NCBI GenBank assembly: GCA_000827495.1
Contig: KN817589.1
Coordinates: 1-64,000, forward strand
Length of the DNA stretch: 64,000 nt
DNA from: Hypholoma sublateritium FD-334 SS-4
Taxonomy: Eukaryota; Basidiomycota; Agaricomycetes; Agaricales; Strophariaceae
Direction of reading: 5' to 3'
The position numbers were made by a program, and so were the translations under genes. The notes beneath the pieces were generated by a model that was not told the origin of the DNA, searched no databases, and saw only the letters and a program-made list of their open reading frames with translations. Below are positions 46,501 through 56,885 of this stretch, one piece after another. The first letter of the stretch is position 1. Every line of letters begins with the position of its first letter.

Positions 46501-46612
46501 GAGGCCGTAACGTACCGCTAACGACGGATTGGGATTTGGCAAGCACCTATTTTTGACGTGGACTTGTACCACCACCTAGCCGACGTGGCTACAAAAATCA
46601 GCATGCTCCCCC
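43578..46612. other. 3-kb gene-poor stretch
   Basis: Several open frames of 60-150 codons overlap on both strands (for example 43848-44297 minus and 44441-44836 plus). None has a family motif, codon pattern or convincing splice partner. The last 150 bp is the promoter of the next gene. Confidence 0.45.
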
Positions 46613-46619
46613 TATATAA
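46613..46619 (+). promoter_or_regulatory. TATA box of the eIF4E-binding candidate
   Basis: TATATAA lies 133 bp before the start codon at 46752, with a pyrimidine-rich leader between. Confidence 0.5.
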
Positions 46620-46751
46620 CCCTTACCTCTTATGCGCCGGCATTCTCTCATCTTTTTCCGCCAGCCCTCGCCGAGTCACCTGCTGAGCCTCATCTAGCCG
46701 ATATTACCAGGATCTACTCACACTACCACTATTATCATAGCAGATCGAGCA

Positions 46752-47497
46752 ATGTCTTCAAATGCATACCACCGCTCATCGTCGCCTTCGGAGTCGTCAG
46801 ATGCTGGATCTCAGGATTCGTTCTCCTTCTCGCACATTAGAGGGGTCTATGTCCCCCTTCACAAGCGCAGTGGCCCGCCTTCTTCCACCACCAGTTTAAG
46901 TGAGGCGTCTTCCTCCCGCGGGACGTCGCCTTCTAAAAGTCGACATCATGGCCCATCCGGTACGTCGTGTACTTCTCTGTCGTTGTCGATGCAGTATCTA
47001 ATATTTCGATATCAGTGCCCCCATCCCCGCCTGTTACAAACCCACGGATATACACCATGGGCTACCTCCTCTCGCTGCGGCCCTTCGCGACTGAAGGCCT
47101 CAAGGATCAGATGCGCACGACGTGCCCCGAGGTTGTGATGAACCGACGCATGCGCAAGAGTATCGAGTTCAATGAGAACCAGACGCGCGCAGCGCAGAAG
47201 GTACTCATCGCGCAGCAGAGGATTCTGCAGCAACAACAGCAGTTTCAGCAACAACTGTATCAGCCCCATCAGCAGAGCGCACGCCCACATGGGCACCCGC
47301 GCTATTCTCCAGCGACGTCAACACCAGTACCGGCGCACCCGACCCATACCCGACCCCACGCTACTGATCCACCGTCGACACACTCTCGGCGCGTCCGCCC
47401 GACCGAGCGGAATTCAGAGCACACCAGAGAAGCATCCGCTCACCACGCGTCCTGGAACGCACTTGGAAGCGGTGGTGCACCGCCGGTTGCTGCGTAG
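46752..47497 (+). CDS. Candidate eIF4E-binding protein (CAF20/4E-BP-like motif)
   Basis: Two exons, 46752-46959 and 47016-47497, giving 229 residues. The first 70 residues are Ser-rich and disordered. Exon 2 opens with VPPSPPVTNPRIYTMGYLLS. YTMGYLL fits the eIF4E-binding consensus Y-x4-L-hydrophobic. It is followed by EVVMNRRMRKSIEFNENQ, a basic helix like the one after that motif in other translation repressors. A Gln-rich stretch and a Pro/His-rich disordered tail complete the protein. Proteins of this type compete with eIF4G for eIF4E and hold back cap-dependent translation. There is no other domain. The motif is short and could occur by chance, so the function is an inference; the gene structure itself is solid. 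Confidence 0.62.
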
Positions 47498-49252
47498 ATG
47501 GTTCCCTCTACTTTCTGGGTATGGGACTTTGTTGTCAAACGATACGTACCGACGACCAGCGAAGAGACAGCCGGACGTTTCGGTGTCGTTCACCGCCCCG
47601 GGCGTCATTCGGGCACGCCGCTCATTCTCCCTTCGAGTAACATTGGAGCCCCAGTGTTCTTAATCAAGTAACCTGGGCTTACCATCTATTTATTCTTTTA
47701 CCCTATATCGATAAGCTCTTCAACATTGCTTTCCAAATTCTTAACTCACATATACTATAGTAAAATCAATGTAGTGCTGTATAACATCCCGATTTATCTA
47801 TCACTGCAATCGTGAGGCCTCGACGACAACGAATGGCCCCCTTGGCTTTTACGGCGCCGTTCGACGGTGGGTAATATGTCAGTAATACCAGCCACCACTT
47901 GGCGTTTTTGTGCTCTATCTACAAACGTAGATATTCATGCGCTGAAAAATACAAACTACAATAAGCTTGTTATATTTCTTAGAAAATGGTTATTGTAATG
48001 CGATGCCCGGGCTAATGGGACTGGAAGTTTCTATACTCAATTGGTAGGCATGAGACACCATGAGGAGAAAGCGGCGAGAATTAAATATGTCCAGAAGTAA
48101 TGTTGATGGCCACCAGTTACTCACCCCTCCTCAGTATTGCACTGTCCGAAATAAATATAATGCAGGTAACCGTCCACAGGATCATGTCGGATATCCATGT
48201 TAACAGTTCTCCAGCCATGCAGGTATTGACTTAGCTTCTAATAACGCCACCCAAGGCCCCACCAGAACAAGTAAGCGCTCAACCTACTGGTACAGCTCCC
48301 GCACGAACCCTGATGCTTGCGATGCGCTGCTTTACGCCGCCGCGCCTATCCTACCCCCCAGGATACTGCCACGTTCCCCGCGCGAGTTTGGACACTCATG
48401 CGGCAGATACACTGCGTATCATACAGAACATATCATACACAGTTGGGAGGGCTTCCTCCCACAACTTATGGAGGGACCTGATGTGGATCGACAACTTCGC
48501 CATCAGATCAGCGTAGCGAAAATATCCGACAGGCGTGGAAGGTGCACGGAGACGAACGCTGAGGCTGATGTAGATGCCATACCGTGCACGTCCGATTCCA
48601 GGCTAAATGAATCTTCCGCCTTGAACTAGGCCGTTCATTATCCCTGCTTCAAATACAGCGAAACCATCGAGATCGCTACATATGTACATGAGGAGAACTT
48701 CCCTCCACAGTACAGAGACGCCGATCCCGCCGATCCCGCCTCGGCACTGTTACTTTGCGAGTATTTTGCGCGTTCCTTTGCCCACTGTCGCAGTTCCCTA
48801 GGCTGATAGTCGCGAAGGTGTGAGTGAATGGGAATATGCTGTATAGTATGTGTTGCACAGGCGCTGAGTCTGGGCAGAAGGGCTGTGTGGTACTTACATC
48901 ATGACGCAGTGGATTTGTAAAGATGACTCGACCAAATGCAGATATACCTTTTCCATATACGGGTAATCGAGTACTTACTAAACTTGTGGCAGCCACGCAG
49001 CAATCCTTCCATAAAATTTACTAAACCATAATTTTTTTTGCTCCGCCCTTTGCTACACATTTAACGAATGAGAGCGAGGAACCGGCGCATATTCGTGAGA
49101 ATACACAATATACGAACGAAAGAAAAATAAAGACATCACAAAAAATTCGAATTTTGAACGTGCATGCGCATCGGACACGCTGGCGGAGTCTCGCAACCCG
49201 TACAGATAATCTCAAACTTCAAGTCCAGCGCGCAGAATCGATTGGAAAACTC
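47498..49252. other. Intergenic, no supported gene
   Basis: 1.75 kb of 3' flanks between convergent genes. Short frames such as 48313-48516 have no motif. Confidence 0.5.
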
Positions 49253-51628
49253 CTACATGCCGTCCGCCTGCATCGGCACAACCTGACCGCCCTTCGCCGA
49301 CGACGGCGTGAACGTGTGCCAGCGGTCGTTGAAGCGCACATCTACAGACGCATCAAAGAAGAGTTGTCAGCTATAAGAATAAACAGCATAAAACGGGGAG
49401 TACAACGCACCCAGGGGACGCCCGCCGTACATGTACTGCTGGAACTTCGCAATTGCAGTCTCCGCCTCGGCGACCTGCCCGAACTGCACGACGCCGCACC
49501 CCTTCGAGCGAGTGCCGTCGAACAGAATCTCCGCGAGCTCTACCTGTCCCGTGGTCTCGAACAGCTCGACAAGATCCTCGTTCGCCGTCGACCACGGCAG
49601 CTATAGCACCCCAAGGTCAGCACGCGAAACGAACTATACAGTGCAGAAGGAGATAAAGAGAAGGACGCACGTTGCGAACCATGATCTGTTGACTCGGCTC
49701 GCCGTCGGCGTACACTTGGTTGTACCCCGCGTCTCCCGCGCTGCCATACCCACTGCTCAAGCGGCCCAACCCACCACCACCGCCACCACCGCCCCCGCCG
49801 CTCTGGTCGGGACCGGAGTAGTCCGCGTACAGGTCCTGGTTCGAGAAATCGCGCCCGCTGCCTCCACCGAAACCGCCGCGGAAGCTACTGCGCAGCCCGC
49901 CGCCGCGCAAGCCACGTCCGGAGCCACGCGAGCCGCCACGCAGCCCGCCGCGGAAGCCGCCACCCGAGAGGCCTGCATAGCGATCCTAGAAGAAAGGGAT
50001 CAGCATGGAAAGGTGTAAGGAGGGGGCCGCATGTACCTCGCGAACTTCGAGCGTGCGCCCATACCAGTCGAAGCCATGGTACATGCCTAGGCGAGGGTCA
50101 GCACATAGTCAATGATAAGGAGGAGCTACACACTGATCGCCTGCGCAGCGTCCTTGGGCGTCTCGAACACAACGGTGCCTGAGCCCTTGGGTCGCCCGTC
50201 TGCGCCGATGTTGATATCGGCGCGGATAATGTTACCGGCGGTACGGAACAGATCCTTCAGATCCTGCCAACCCGCTTGATAGGGAAGCTACCGGGGACGC
50301 GTCAGAACAGGCACATAAGAGAGAACTAAGGCGACTTACGTTCCCGACATAGAGCTGGTTGCCGGGGTTCGCGGCGGTGCCGAAGTAGTTGTGGGAAGGG
50401 GGGCGCGGGGGCGGGGCGGCGTTGAGCCCCTGGCCGGCCATGGCCATGCCAATTTTGCCGGGCACTGGGGTTGCGCCAAAGCGGGCCTCGTTTTCACGAT
50501 CCTGTGGGAGGATTAGGGAGCAGATCAGGGCGGACGGGACAAAGTTACCTCGCGGATGAAGACCGGACGGCCGAGAAGCGCCTGCTCCGACAGCTCGCGG
50601 ATAGCCCGTTGAGCATCCTCCGACGACGCAAATTCGACGATTCTGTCGCGAATTTAGTGACCAAAAATGACAGAATATACGGTCAACGCACCCGCATCCC
50701 TTCGACACCCCGGTGGGTGTGATAAGAACTTCGGCGAAGAGAACCTCACCAGCTGCCAACCAAAAACTCCCATCAATATCCTCTCGACAACTCTGCCATG
50801 CCATCAAACAAAAAAACAAGGGGTATCCTCATCCCTCCCCCGCCCCTCCAGGTCATCGAAGCCGCCGCAGGATCACACACGAACCGCGCCGAGCCGCCGC
50901 CCGCGCCCCGACCCCAAATAGACAAAAAGCTAAAATTCCCCCACCCACCTCCCCGCATGAATTCCATAAGGTCCCGGTACTTGACATCGTAGCTGAGGTT
51001 GCCGACGTACACGCGGTTCTCGCGCTTGCTGACCTTGGCGAACTCGACCGCCTCTTCATGGTCTGCGTTCATGGGCCCGCCGAGCGAGCGGGAGAAAGTA
51101 TCCGACGGCTTCCGGTCCCGGCTGCGCGAACGGCTGCGGGAGCGCGAGCGTGACGGGCTACGGGAGCGGCGCCGCCGACGGGGCGAGGCGGAACGCCGCC
51201 TGGAGCGGGAGCGGGAGCGAGTCCTCGAGCGTCTCCGGCGCTGCGTAGAGGTCAGGATGCCGTCATATCTGAAACGTGGGGATACGTACGTCGCTGCGCC
51301 TATCGGGCTCCCAGTGGTCCCCAACGCGAGGGCGTGCGCGGCCTGTGGGACGTTAGTCGTCATGCACGGTGACGAGCAGAGGTTACGCACCAGAGTCTCG
51401 TCGTTCAGGACGGTCGCGCTCCCTCTCACGGTCGCGTCGGTCGCGATCACGGTCGTAGTCACCGCGGTCGCGCGGGTCCCGTACCTGCTCGCGGTCATAG
51501 TCGCGGTCACGGCCGTTGCTGCCGCCGCTCTCGCCGCCATTGCCGTTGCCGGCGCCATTGCTGCCATGCAGCGGCGCAGCGAGGCCCTTGTCTTCGCTGT
51601 CATCCTTGTTCTTCATGTCGACGTCCAT
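49253..51628 (-). CDS. GBP2: SR-like RNA-binding protein with three RRMs (Gbp2/Hrb1 type)
   Basis: Eleven exons on the minus strand: 51628-51391, 51342-51290, 51240-50949, 50752-50692, 50642-50549, 50501-50340, 50287-50134, 50086-50037, 49985-49671, 49600-49411 and 49341-49253, totalling 1698 nt (565 residues). The N-terminus is rich in Arg/Asp and then Arg/Ser dipeptides (RSRSPSRSRSRSRSRS). Three RRMs begin at RVYVGNLSYDVKYRDLMEFM, QLYVGNLPYQAGWQDLKDLF and QIMVRNLPWSTANEDLVELF. Between RRM2 and RRM3 lies a Gly/Arg-rich (RGG) linker with a poly-Gly run. This matches yeast Gbp2/Hrb1, nuclear proteins that travel with mRNA through the TREX complex and check splicing before export. All RNP motifs look intact. 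Nearly every exon ends at a domain edge or within a short loop. Confidence 0.93.
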
Positions 51629-52071
51629 GCTGGGCGCTGCGTTTGGGTGGTGCTGATCAGAGAATCAACGGGGGATGGAGTGAAACAGAATTTAGTGCGG
51701 CGCTGGACAGTGAGAAAAAAAGCGCCACGCTCTTCGTTAAGTCCCTTTCGTATTACGTAATTATCGGTGCTAACGTCCTTATGTTAGGAAATTTATATTC
51801 GAAGTAGATTCGAAGATTCCAACGTGTTCGTACTCTTTCCCTGAACTAAAATTATTTGGGTATGCCTGGCATTCCAGGATCCCAAATAAAAAAGATTTAT
51901 CGATTTTTTTGAATAGCAAAATTTCCACAACTTATAACGGACATAAAAAGAATATTGAAGGACGAATGCTGGTGCGTACTCCTGGTATTGTTCACACTGC
52001 AGACTATCTCTTAGGCAGTGCCTTTATCGTACCAGAGGGGACGGGCATCTCCCACCGCACGGCCAGAGCAC
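51629..52071. other. Intergenic, promoter side of the Gbp2-like gene
   Basis: AT-rich stretch with no coding motif before the HET relic. Confidence 0.5.
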
Positions 52072-52690
52072 TTAGATCATGCTGTCGGACGGCCTCCGCG
52101 CCGCGATCCCACTTGCTGTTTGAATTTTGGCGTCACTGCTGGTACCTAGCTGATTCCAATCTACATTATAAAAGATAGAGTGAACAGGCGCCAGTAGTTC
52201 CTGCAAAGTCCAGCCACGGGTGAGCCATGAGTCTCGATGCACATCAGAGATATTGGTAATTTCCGAAAGGTATGTGATGCAGACGGACGCGCCTGCATAC
52301 CCAGTCATACATCGACCGGATGGACTCATCTAGCTCTGAGCTGCTGTCCTTGTTGATGCAGTCGGAGTCAATCCAGCCGGAATACTATACAGTTTTTCTC
52401 GCTGGCCTCGGCGGATGCTGAAGTGAATAAGGTTACTTAAGGTCCTCGAGAAATGGGATTGCTTATCTTGATTCTTACCTGGCGAAACGGCGTATTATTG
52501 GATGACTGGTCTCAAGAATGCGACAAGGGCACCCAAGAGACCTTTAGCACCTATACATGATTTTAAATCTAGAGCAGCCGGATTCGTTACAATGGGTGAT
52601 CACTGCATGAAAAGTAGTGTTGACCGTAAGGCTGAGTGCTCACTTTTCGCGACTGTGAATGGCCGGGAAATAGGTCAGACACAAACATAT
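52072..52690 (-). pseudogene. HET-domain gene relic 2
   Basis: On the minus strand 52380-52072 encodes GWIDSDCINKDSSSELDESI, then after one slip GASVCITYLSEITNISDVHR and DSWLTRGWTLQELLAPVHSI. These are nearly the same as the HET gene at 6.5 kb. At 52690-52500 the complement resembles exon 2 of that gene, the N-terminal helical part. Only about 120 bp separate the two parts, so exons 3-4 and the start of the last exon are deleted. The ILEVDISIAYG region is also missing. It is a paralogous copy, opened by deletion and frameshift, of the same subfamily as the 6.5-kb gene. Confidence 0.82.
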
Positions 52691-52907
52691 TAGGGTGCTA
52701 TCTCCATAATCTTGATGGACTTCCACTCACTCAAACTTGTCGACATGAGATGCAAGAGGTACTCAGTTTGATGATGATGGCAGGAAGCGGGAGGACGCGG
52801 CGGGATTTCCGGGCCATTTTGCTGGCGTGCCAAACACCGCCAACGCGTGACGCGGAAAAAAGGCTGTTTCATTTTCTGCAACTTCCCCACCACCTCATCC
52901 AACCAAT

Positions 52908-53975
52908 ATGTCTGCCTTCGCCGCCCTCCGCACCGTCGCCCGCGTCGGCCCTGCCCGCATGGTCTCCGGCATGCGCGTCGCGCTCGCTGCCCGCCCGCTG
53001 GCCCGCGCGGCGCCCGTCACCGTTGCCCGCGCGTTCTCCGTGTCTGCGGGGCGTTTCGGCAGCGGTACCAGTGAGTTTTTCTCTGCTGTTGTGACGGAAT
53101 TATGCTGAAGTTGAATAACCTTTGTGTAGCTGATATTGCGCTGGCGGCTAAGCTCCAGGAGGAGCTGCAGTACGAGCAGACGCAGCTTGCGGAGGCCGGT
53201 GATGCCACGCCTGAGTTCATCAAGACCTTCACCGAGGAGGGCGTCTGGGCGGTGCGTACACCCATGCTTTGCAAGTCTTTTGGTGGCTTGCTGATAACCC
53301 TTTAGATCAACGACACCCGCGGGAACGACGAGGTCACACTGACCCGCAAGTTCGGTGACGAGCAGTGCGTATCTTGCCTGTGCTGCTTTTGGGATATGCT
53401 GACCCTTCTATGTGCGCAGCATCCGCATCATGTTCTCTATCGCAGACATACAGACCGAGGATGACCTGGAAGGCGAACACGAGGGCGAGGAGGACGAGGC
53501 GCCACCCGCGACAGCGATGCCCATCCGCGCGTCGCTCTCCATCACGAAGACGAGCGGTCCCGGCGCAGTCAACGTCGACATGATCTGCCAGGAGGGCTCA
53601 TTCTCGATTGAGAACATCTCATACTACGACAGTGCCGCGACGGGCACTGAGCTCACTGCCGAGGCTGACTGGACTAGGCGCGGACTGTACATTGGACCTC
53701 AGGTCGGTTGTTACTGCTTTATAGCTGGGTCTTCGCTGACGCAGAAGCACCTTCAGTTCGATACCCTTGACGTTGCTGTCCAAGATGCATTTGACGCATA
53801 CATCGCTGAGCGCGGTATCAGCGACAGCGTCGCGTTCTTCATCCCCGAGTACGCCGCCTACAAGGAGCAGCAGGCATGTTATTTTTCTAATGTCCCTCAC
53901 TCATCCTATATTTACCCTGTTCTCAAGGAATACGTTAAGTGGCTCGGCAAGCTCAAGAAGTTCATCGAGCTCTAG
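52908..53975 (+). CDS. MAM33: Mitochondrial acidic matrix protein p32 (MAM33/C1QBP)
   Basis: Six exons: 52908-53070, 53130-53251, 53306-53364, 53420-53702, 53757-53873 and 53928-53975, giving 263 residues. The first 45 residues are rich in Ala and Arg with no acids (a matrix presequence ending near ARAFSVSAG). Then come LAAKLQEELQYEQTQL, FSIADIQTEDDLEGEHEGEE (the acidic loop), LYIGPQFDTLDVAVQDAFDA YIAERGI and EYVKWLGKLKKFIEL, the typical p32 C-terminus. p32 forms a doughnut-shaped trimer in the matrix and supports mitoribosome assembly and respiration. The last intron (53874-53927) begins with GC rather than GT (CAG|GCATGT). It is 54 nt long and free of stops, so retention would insert 18 residues. 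Confidence 0.93.
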
Positions 53976-54322
53976 GTGGCTTCCCTGGGACCTACCCGCG
54001 AAAAGTATACCTTCGTGCGCGGACCGCCCCACCTACCATCGGCATCCGTCCTCGCTCTGTCGCACTACTATCATGCCTTACATTGACCCATTAATCCCAC
54101 CGTTACTTGTTCGGCCTCATCCCCACTCAGTACTTGTTTGTCTAATCTAAGTAGATCATATGCATTGTTCATCGTCCGATTCTCCACCGACCCCGCTTTT
54201 GAGAACTGAAGAAATTTCACAGTCTTGCAAGGCAGCAAGGTGATCTTATGGCATGACACAGGAAGCATTCAAGACGGGAACTGAACTGTGTTTGCGAGAA
54301 AGCACCATCAAGAGAGGCTGCA
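53976..54322. other. Intergenic between convergent genes
   Basis: 3' flank of p32 and of the small HTH gene. Nothing coding seen. Confidence 0.5.
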
Positions 54323-54685
54323 TCACTCTTCCTCATCCTTCACTTTTGTACGCTGTTGTGTAGTCTTATTCGCGTGGCACACCAAACCGAAGGCCTTGAA
54401 CCGTCGCGCCACAGTTGCCTCACTGGAACACACCTCGAAAGCTCAACTATGTGGCTTTCGGGATGAAAACAGAGCCAGGCGCACCCCATCTTCACGTTGT
54501 GTTCTACGCGGAGCAGCCGGCTGACCGAAGCGCGGTTGGTGACGCCGTTGCGGTGGTAGTTGCGGATGAGCGCCTCGATCTGCGCGTCGGCCTTGGGGGC
54601 TGGAGTGCGATGGATCTTGGTGAGTGCGGGTTGGGGGGCGGTTGGGCATGTTATGAATGCAACCTACGGCAGTCTTTGTGGCCAT
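54323..54685 (-). CDS. Tiny helix-turn-helix (Clr5/integrase-N-type) protein, perhaps a fragment
   Basis: Three exons on the minus strand, 54685-54668, 54615-54485 and 54422-54323, join in frame to 82 residues. The core reads ADAQIEALIRNYHRNGVTNR and ASVSRLLRVEHNVKMG, then EATVARRFKAFGL. This resembles the N-terminal DNA-binding helix pairs that precede integrase-like domains in many mushroom proteins. No integrase part follows; the frame closes after a lysine-rich tail. It may be a remnant of such an element protein or a small domesticated DNA-binding protein. The 18-nt first exon is the weakest part of the model. Confidence 0.5.
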
Positions 54686-54952
54686 TGATGCCAGTCGGGT
54701 TGTTTGACATTGGAGCTGGGGTGCGGCGAATCAAGTAGATGGACTGTCAGGACGAGTGATGGGGCGACAACGAGAGGCCAGCCATCCAGATTGTTTATCT
54801 CTTCTAGCATTCCTCGTGCTTCGGAAGTTCAATAATCTTTACATGTACGGTGCTGGTTCTGCCGCCTCAGATTCACACTATGTAGCCATAGCAGATAGAA
54901 GTATTTTTAGCAAGACAGGACAAACTATAGTGGCACTCGAACTCAAGTAGCC

Positions 54953-56605
54953 TTAGATGTTCAAAATAGACTTGGATCGACCTTTCCACCAAACATCCTG
55001 TAGAGTTTCCGATTGTTTGATCAATCCTTTATCCAATAAGATTCGGGAACAAGTCCATTTCTCGAACACAAGCGAAAACCTCATATCCCCAACGACATCC
55101 TCTGCCGTGAGTTCATTGATATGTCCTAATAACTGTTCATCTGCAGGATGATATCTGATTCTGAGGACAACAGTATTCCAGCGTCTGAGGTGCTGATTTG
55201 ACCCACTTCTGCTCATGATGAATTTCCGCAGAGTGCTGATTGACAGGTTAAGATAACTGTTGCAATGGACATATTCCAGCTGCGGGCAGAAGTATCGGGT
55301 GTTATCATCCAGGACAAATGCTTCTATGACTGCGTTATTTTTGGCAAAATCCTGGTCATCCTCATGATAGTTGAACCCGGAAAAACGTAGACAGGTAATG
55401 GTTGGACAGTGTCGAAGACATTCGGCAAGAAATTGAGGGTCCGTGAAAGTCCCCGCCCACAATTCTTGGAGATTTGGTGACCGATTCAGCAGAGCTATAA
55501 GATTCACAGGTATTGCGACAATGTAGGAGTATACATTGTACTGAATAGCCTCTAAAGCTGGGGCATGTATTGACGCTAGGAGTCCTTCCTCACTAAGCAT
55601 ATCTGTATAATCCGAAATAATCAACACCTTCAGAAACGGAAGCGATATTGCATCAATCGGATTTGAAGATGCATGATTTCCAGGTATGCATAGGCTGCAG
55701 CTGGTAAGGCATGTAGTCTGACGGAGTGTTATAGCCAAGTCATCTATGAATTCGGGTGTAGACAAATGGAGCGGGAAGCCAATGTGCGTCAGATTCGACC
55801 AATTTACCGAATATTCGGACAATCTTGGCACTATTCCCGACAGGCTGAGTCTACGCAAGTTTGGGGCCATCAAGATTGAGGTCGATTTCCAATGCTTGAT
55901 ATCTTCACGCTCGGAACGCTGATCGGGCTGAACAGAAAGCGAATCAAGAAAAGGGACGTCATGGGCAGTCATTGTTGAAAAGCGGGAGAGAATGTTCGGA
56001 AGGTTTGAAAAGGATACATTTCTCCAACGAGAGCAACAGCTCATAACTATGTCAATAGTTTCTTCGCCCAGGTAGTTATCAAGGGGATAATTGCGGGAAT
56101 GGTGAACAGAGATGTGGAGTGGTAAGCTGCCCGAGCGGCGAAGTAGCCATTCCTTGACTCCTTTTGCACGCGCAGCCATTACGGATTTTGCGTAGTCCAT
56201 ACGCTCTGGGAATTCGACAATTGGAATGTGAATGGCTGCCCATAGCGCCGGAGTTGCGAGAGATATTCTTCGTGTAGCGCTGGATATCCGAGTCAGGAGG
56301 ACGGGAGCTTCTGTGTGTGACATAGTGGGGTTCCGCCCTGTCGGTAGACACGCAACAAAGATCTCGCGGACAATGTCCTCTGGGAGTTGGCGGAATGGAG
56401 AAAGTGCGCGTTTGAATGGTGCGACGGCTTCTAGAATCGCAGTTTTCTCGTCGTTTAAGATCTGCAGCTGTGCCTCTAGATCGGATATCTTGTTGATGAT
56501 GGTCGTCAATTTATCATCGTATTCAGCGACCAGATGCTTCAGTATTTTCTGTTCTTCATCGTTAGGTGCCTGATTGGTTGTAAAAAATTCCTCGAGAGAT
56601 ATCAT
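54953..56605 (-). CDS. Coiled-coil F-box protein, tandem copy A
   Basis: A single exon of 550 residues with start MISLEEFFTTNQAPNDEEQK. Residues 15-55 form a coiled coil (LKHLVAEYDDKLTTIINKIS, DLEAQLQILNDEK). An F-box follows near residue 75 (FRQLPEDIVREIFVACLP, then TRISSATRRISLATPALWAA). The rest has irregular leucine-rich repeats (NLRRLSLSGIV, NLTHIGFPLHLS, LEYVHCNSYLNLSI). This coiled-coil plus F-box layout is abundant in agaricomycetes. The protein presumably bridges an unknown substrate to SCF ubiquitin ligase. The neighbour at 56.9 kb is a close paralogue in the same orientation, 280 bp away. Confidence 0.85.
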   Translation of the reverse strand: MISLEEFFTTNQAPNDEEQKILKHLVAEYDDKLTTIINKISDLEAQLQILNDEKTAILEAVAPFKRALSPFRQLPEDIVREIFVACLPTGRNPTMSHTEAPVLLTRISSATRRISLATPALWAAIHIPIVEFPERMDYAKSVMAARAKGVKEWLLRRSGSLPLHISVHHSRNYPLDNYLGEETIDIVMSCCSRWRNVSFSNLPNILSRFSTMTAHDVPFLDSLSVQPDQRSEREDIKHWKSTSILMAPNLRRLSLSGIVPRLSEYSVNWSNLTHIGFPLHLSTPEFIDDLAITLRQTTCLTSCSLCIPGNHASSNPIDAISLPFLKVLIISDYTDMLSEEGLLASIHAPALEAIQYNVYSYIVAIPVNLIALLNRSPNLQELWAGTFTDPQFLAECLRHCPTITCLRFSGFNYHEDDQDFAKNNAVIEAFVLDDNTRYFCPQLEYVHCNSYLNLSISTLRKFIMSRSGSNQHLRRWNTVVLRIRYHPADEQLLGHINELTAEDVVGDMRFSLVFEKWTCSRILLDKGLIKQSETLQDVWWKGRSKSILNI

Positions 56606-56885
56606 GACTGAGTGTAAAGAAACGTCGTACTTACAAATGATTTTGCGGCCACCCTAATTGGTGCGCCGCTTAAAAAATCAGCAGTTCGCTTTGAGTCTGA
56701 CGGTGAGATCCGTCTACATGTGATCATGGACAAACGAGATACTCCTGAGATATCTACTCTCGTTTGCGTCGAGCGTCGAGGAAAATGCCACCGATCTTCG
56801 ATGTACTTACAAGCAGGCAGATCTCCACATAAACTAGGCTCAATAAATAGACATGAATAGTAGAAAGAATATACACATTAGTATA

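Noticed and set aside
50999..51760. 253-codon plus-strand frame opposite the Gbp2 N-terminus
   Set aside because: Created by the RS/RD repeats on the sense strand read backwards.
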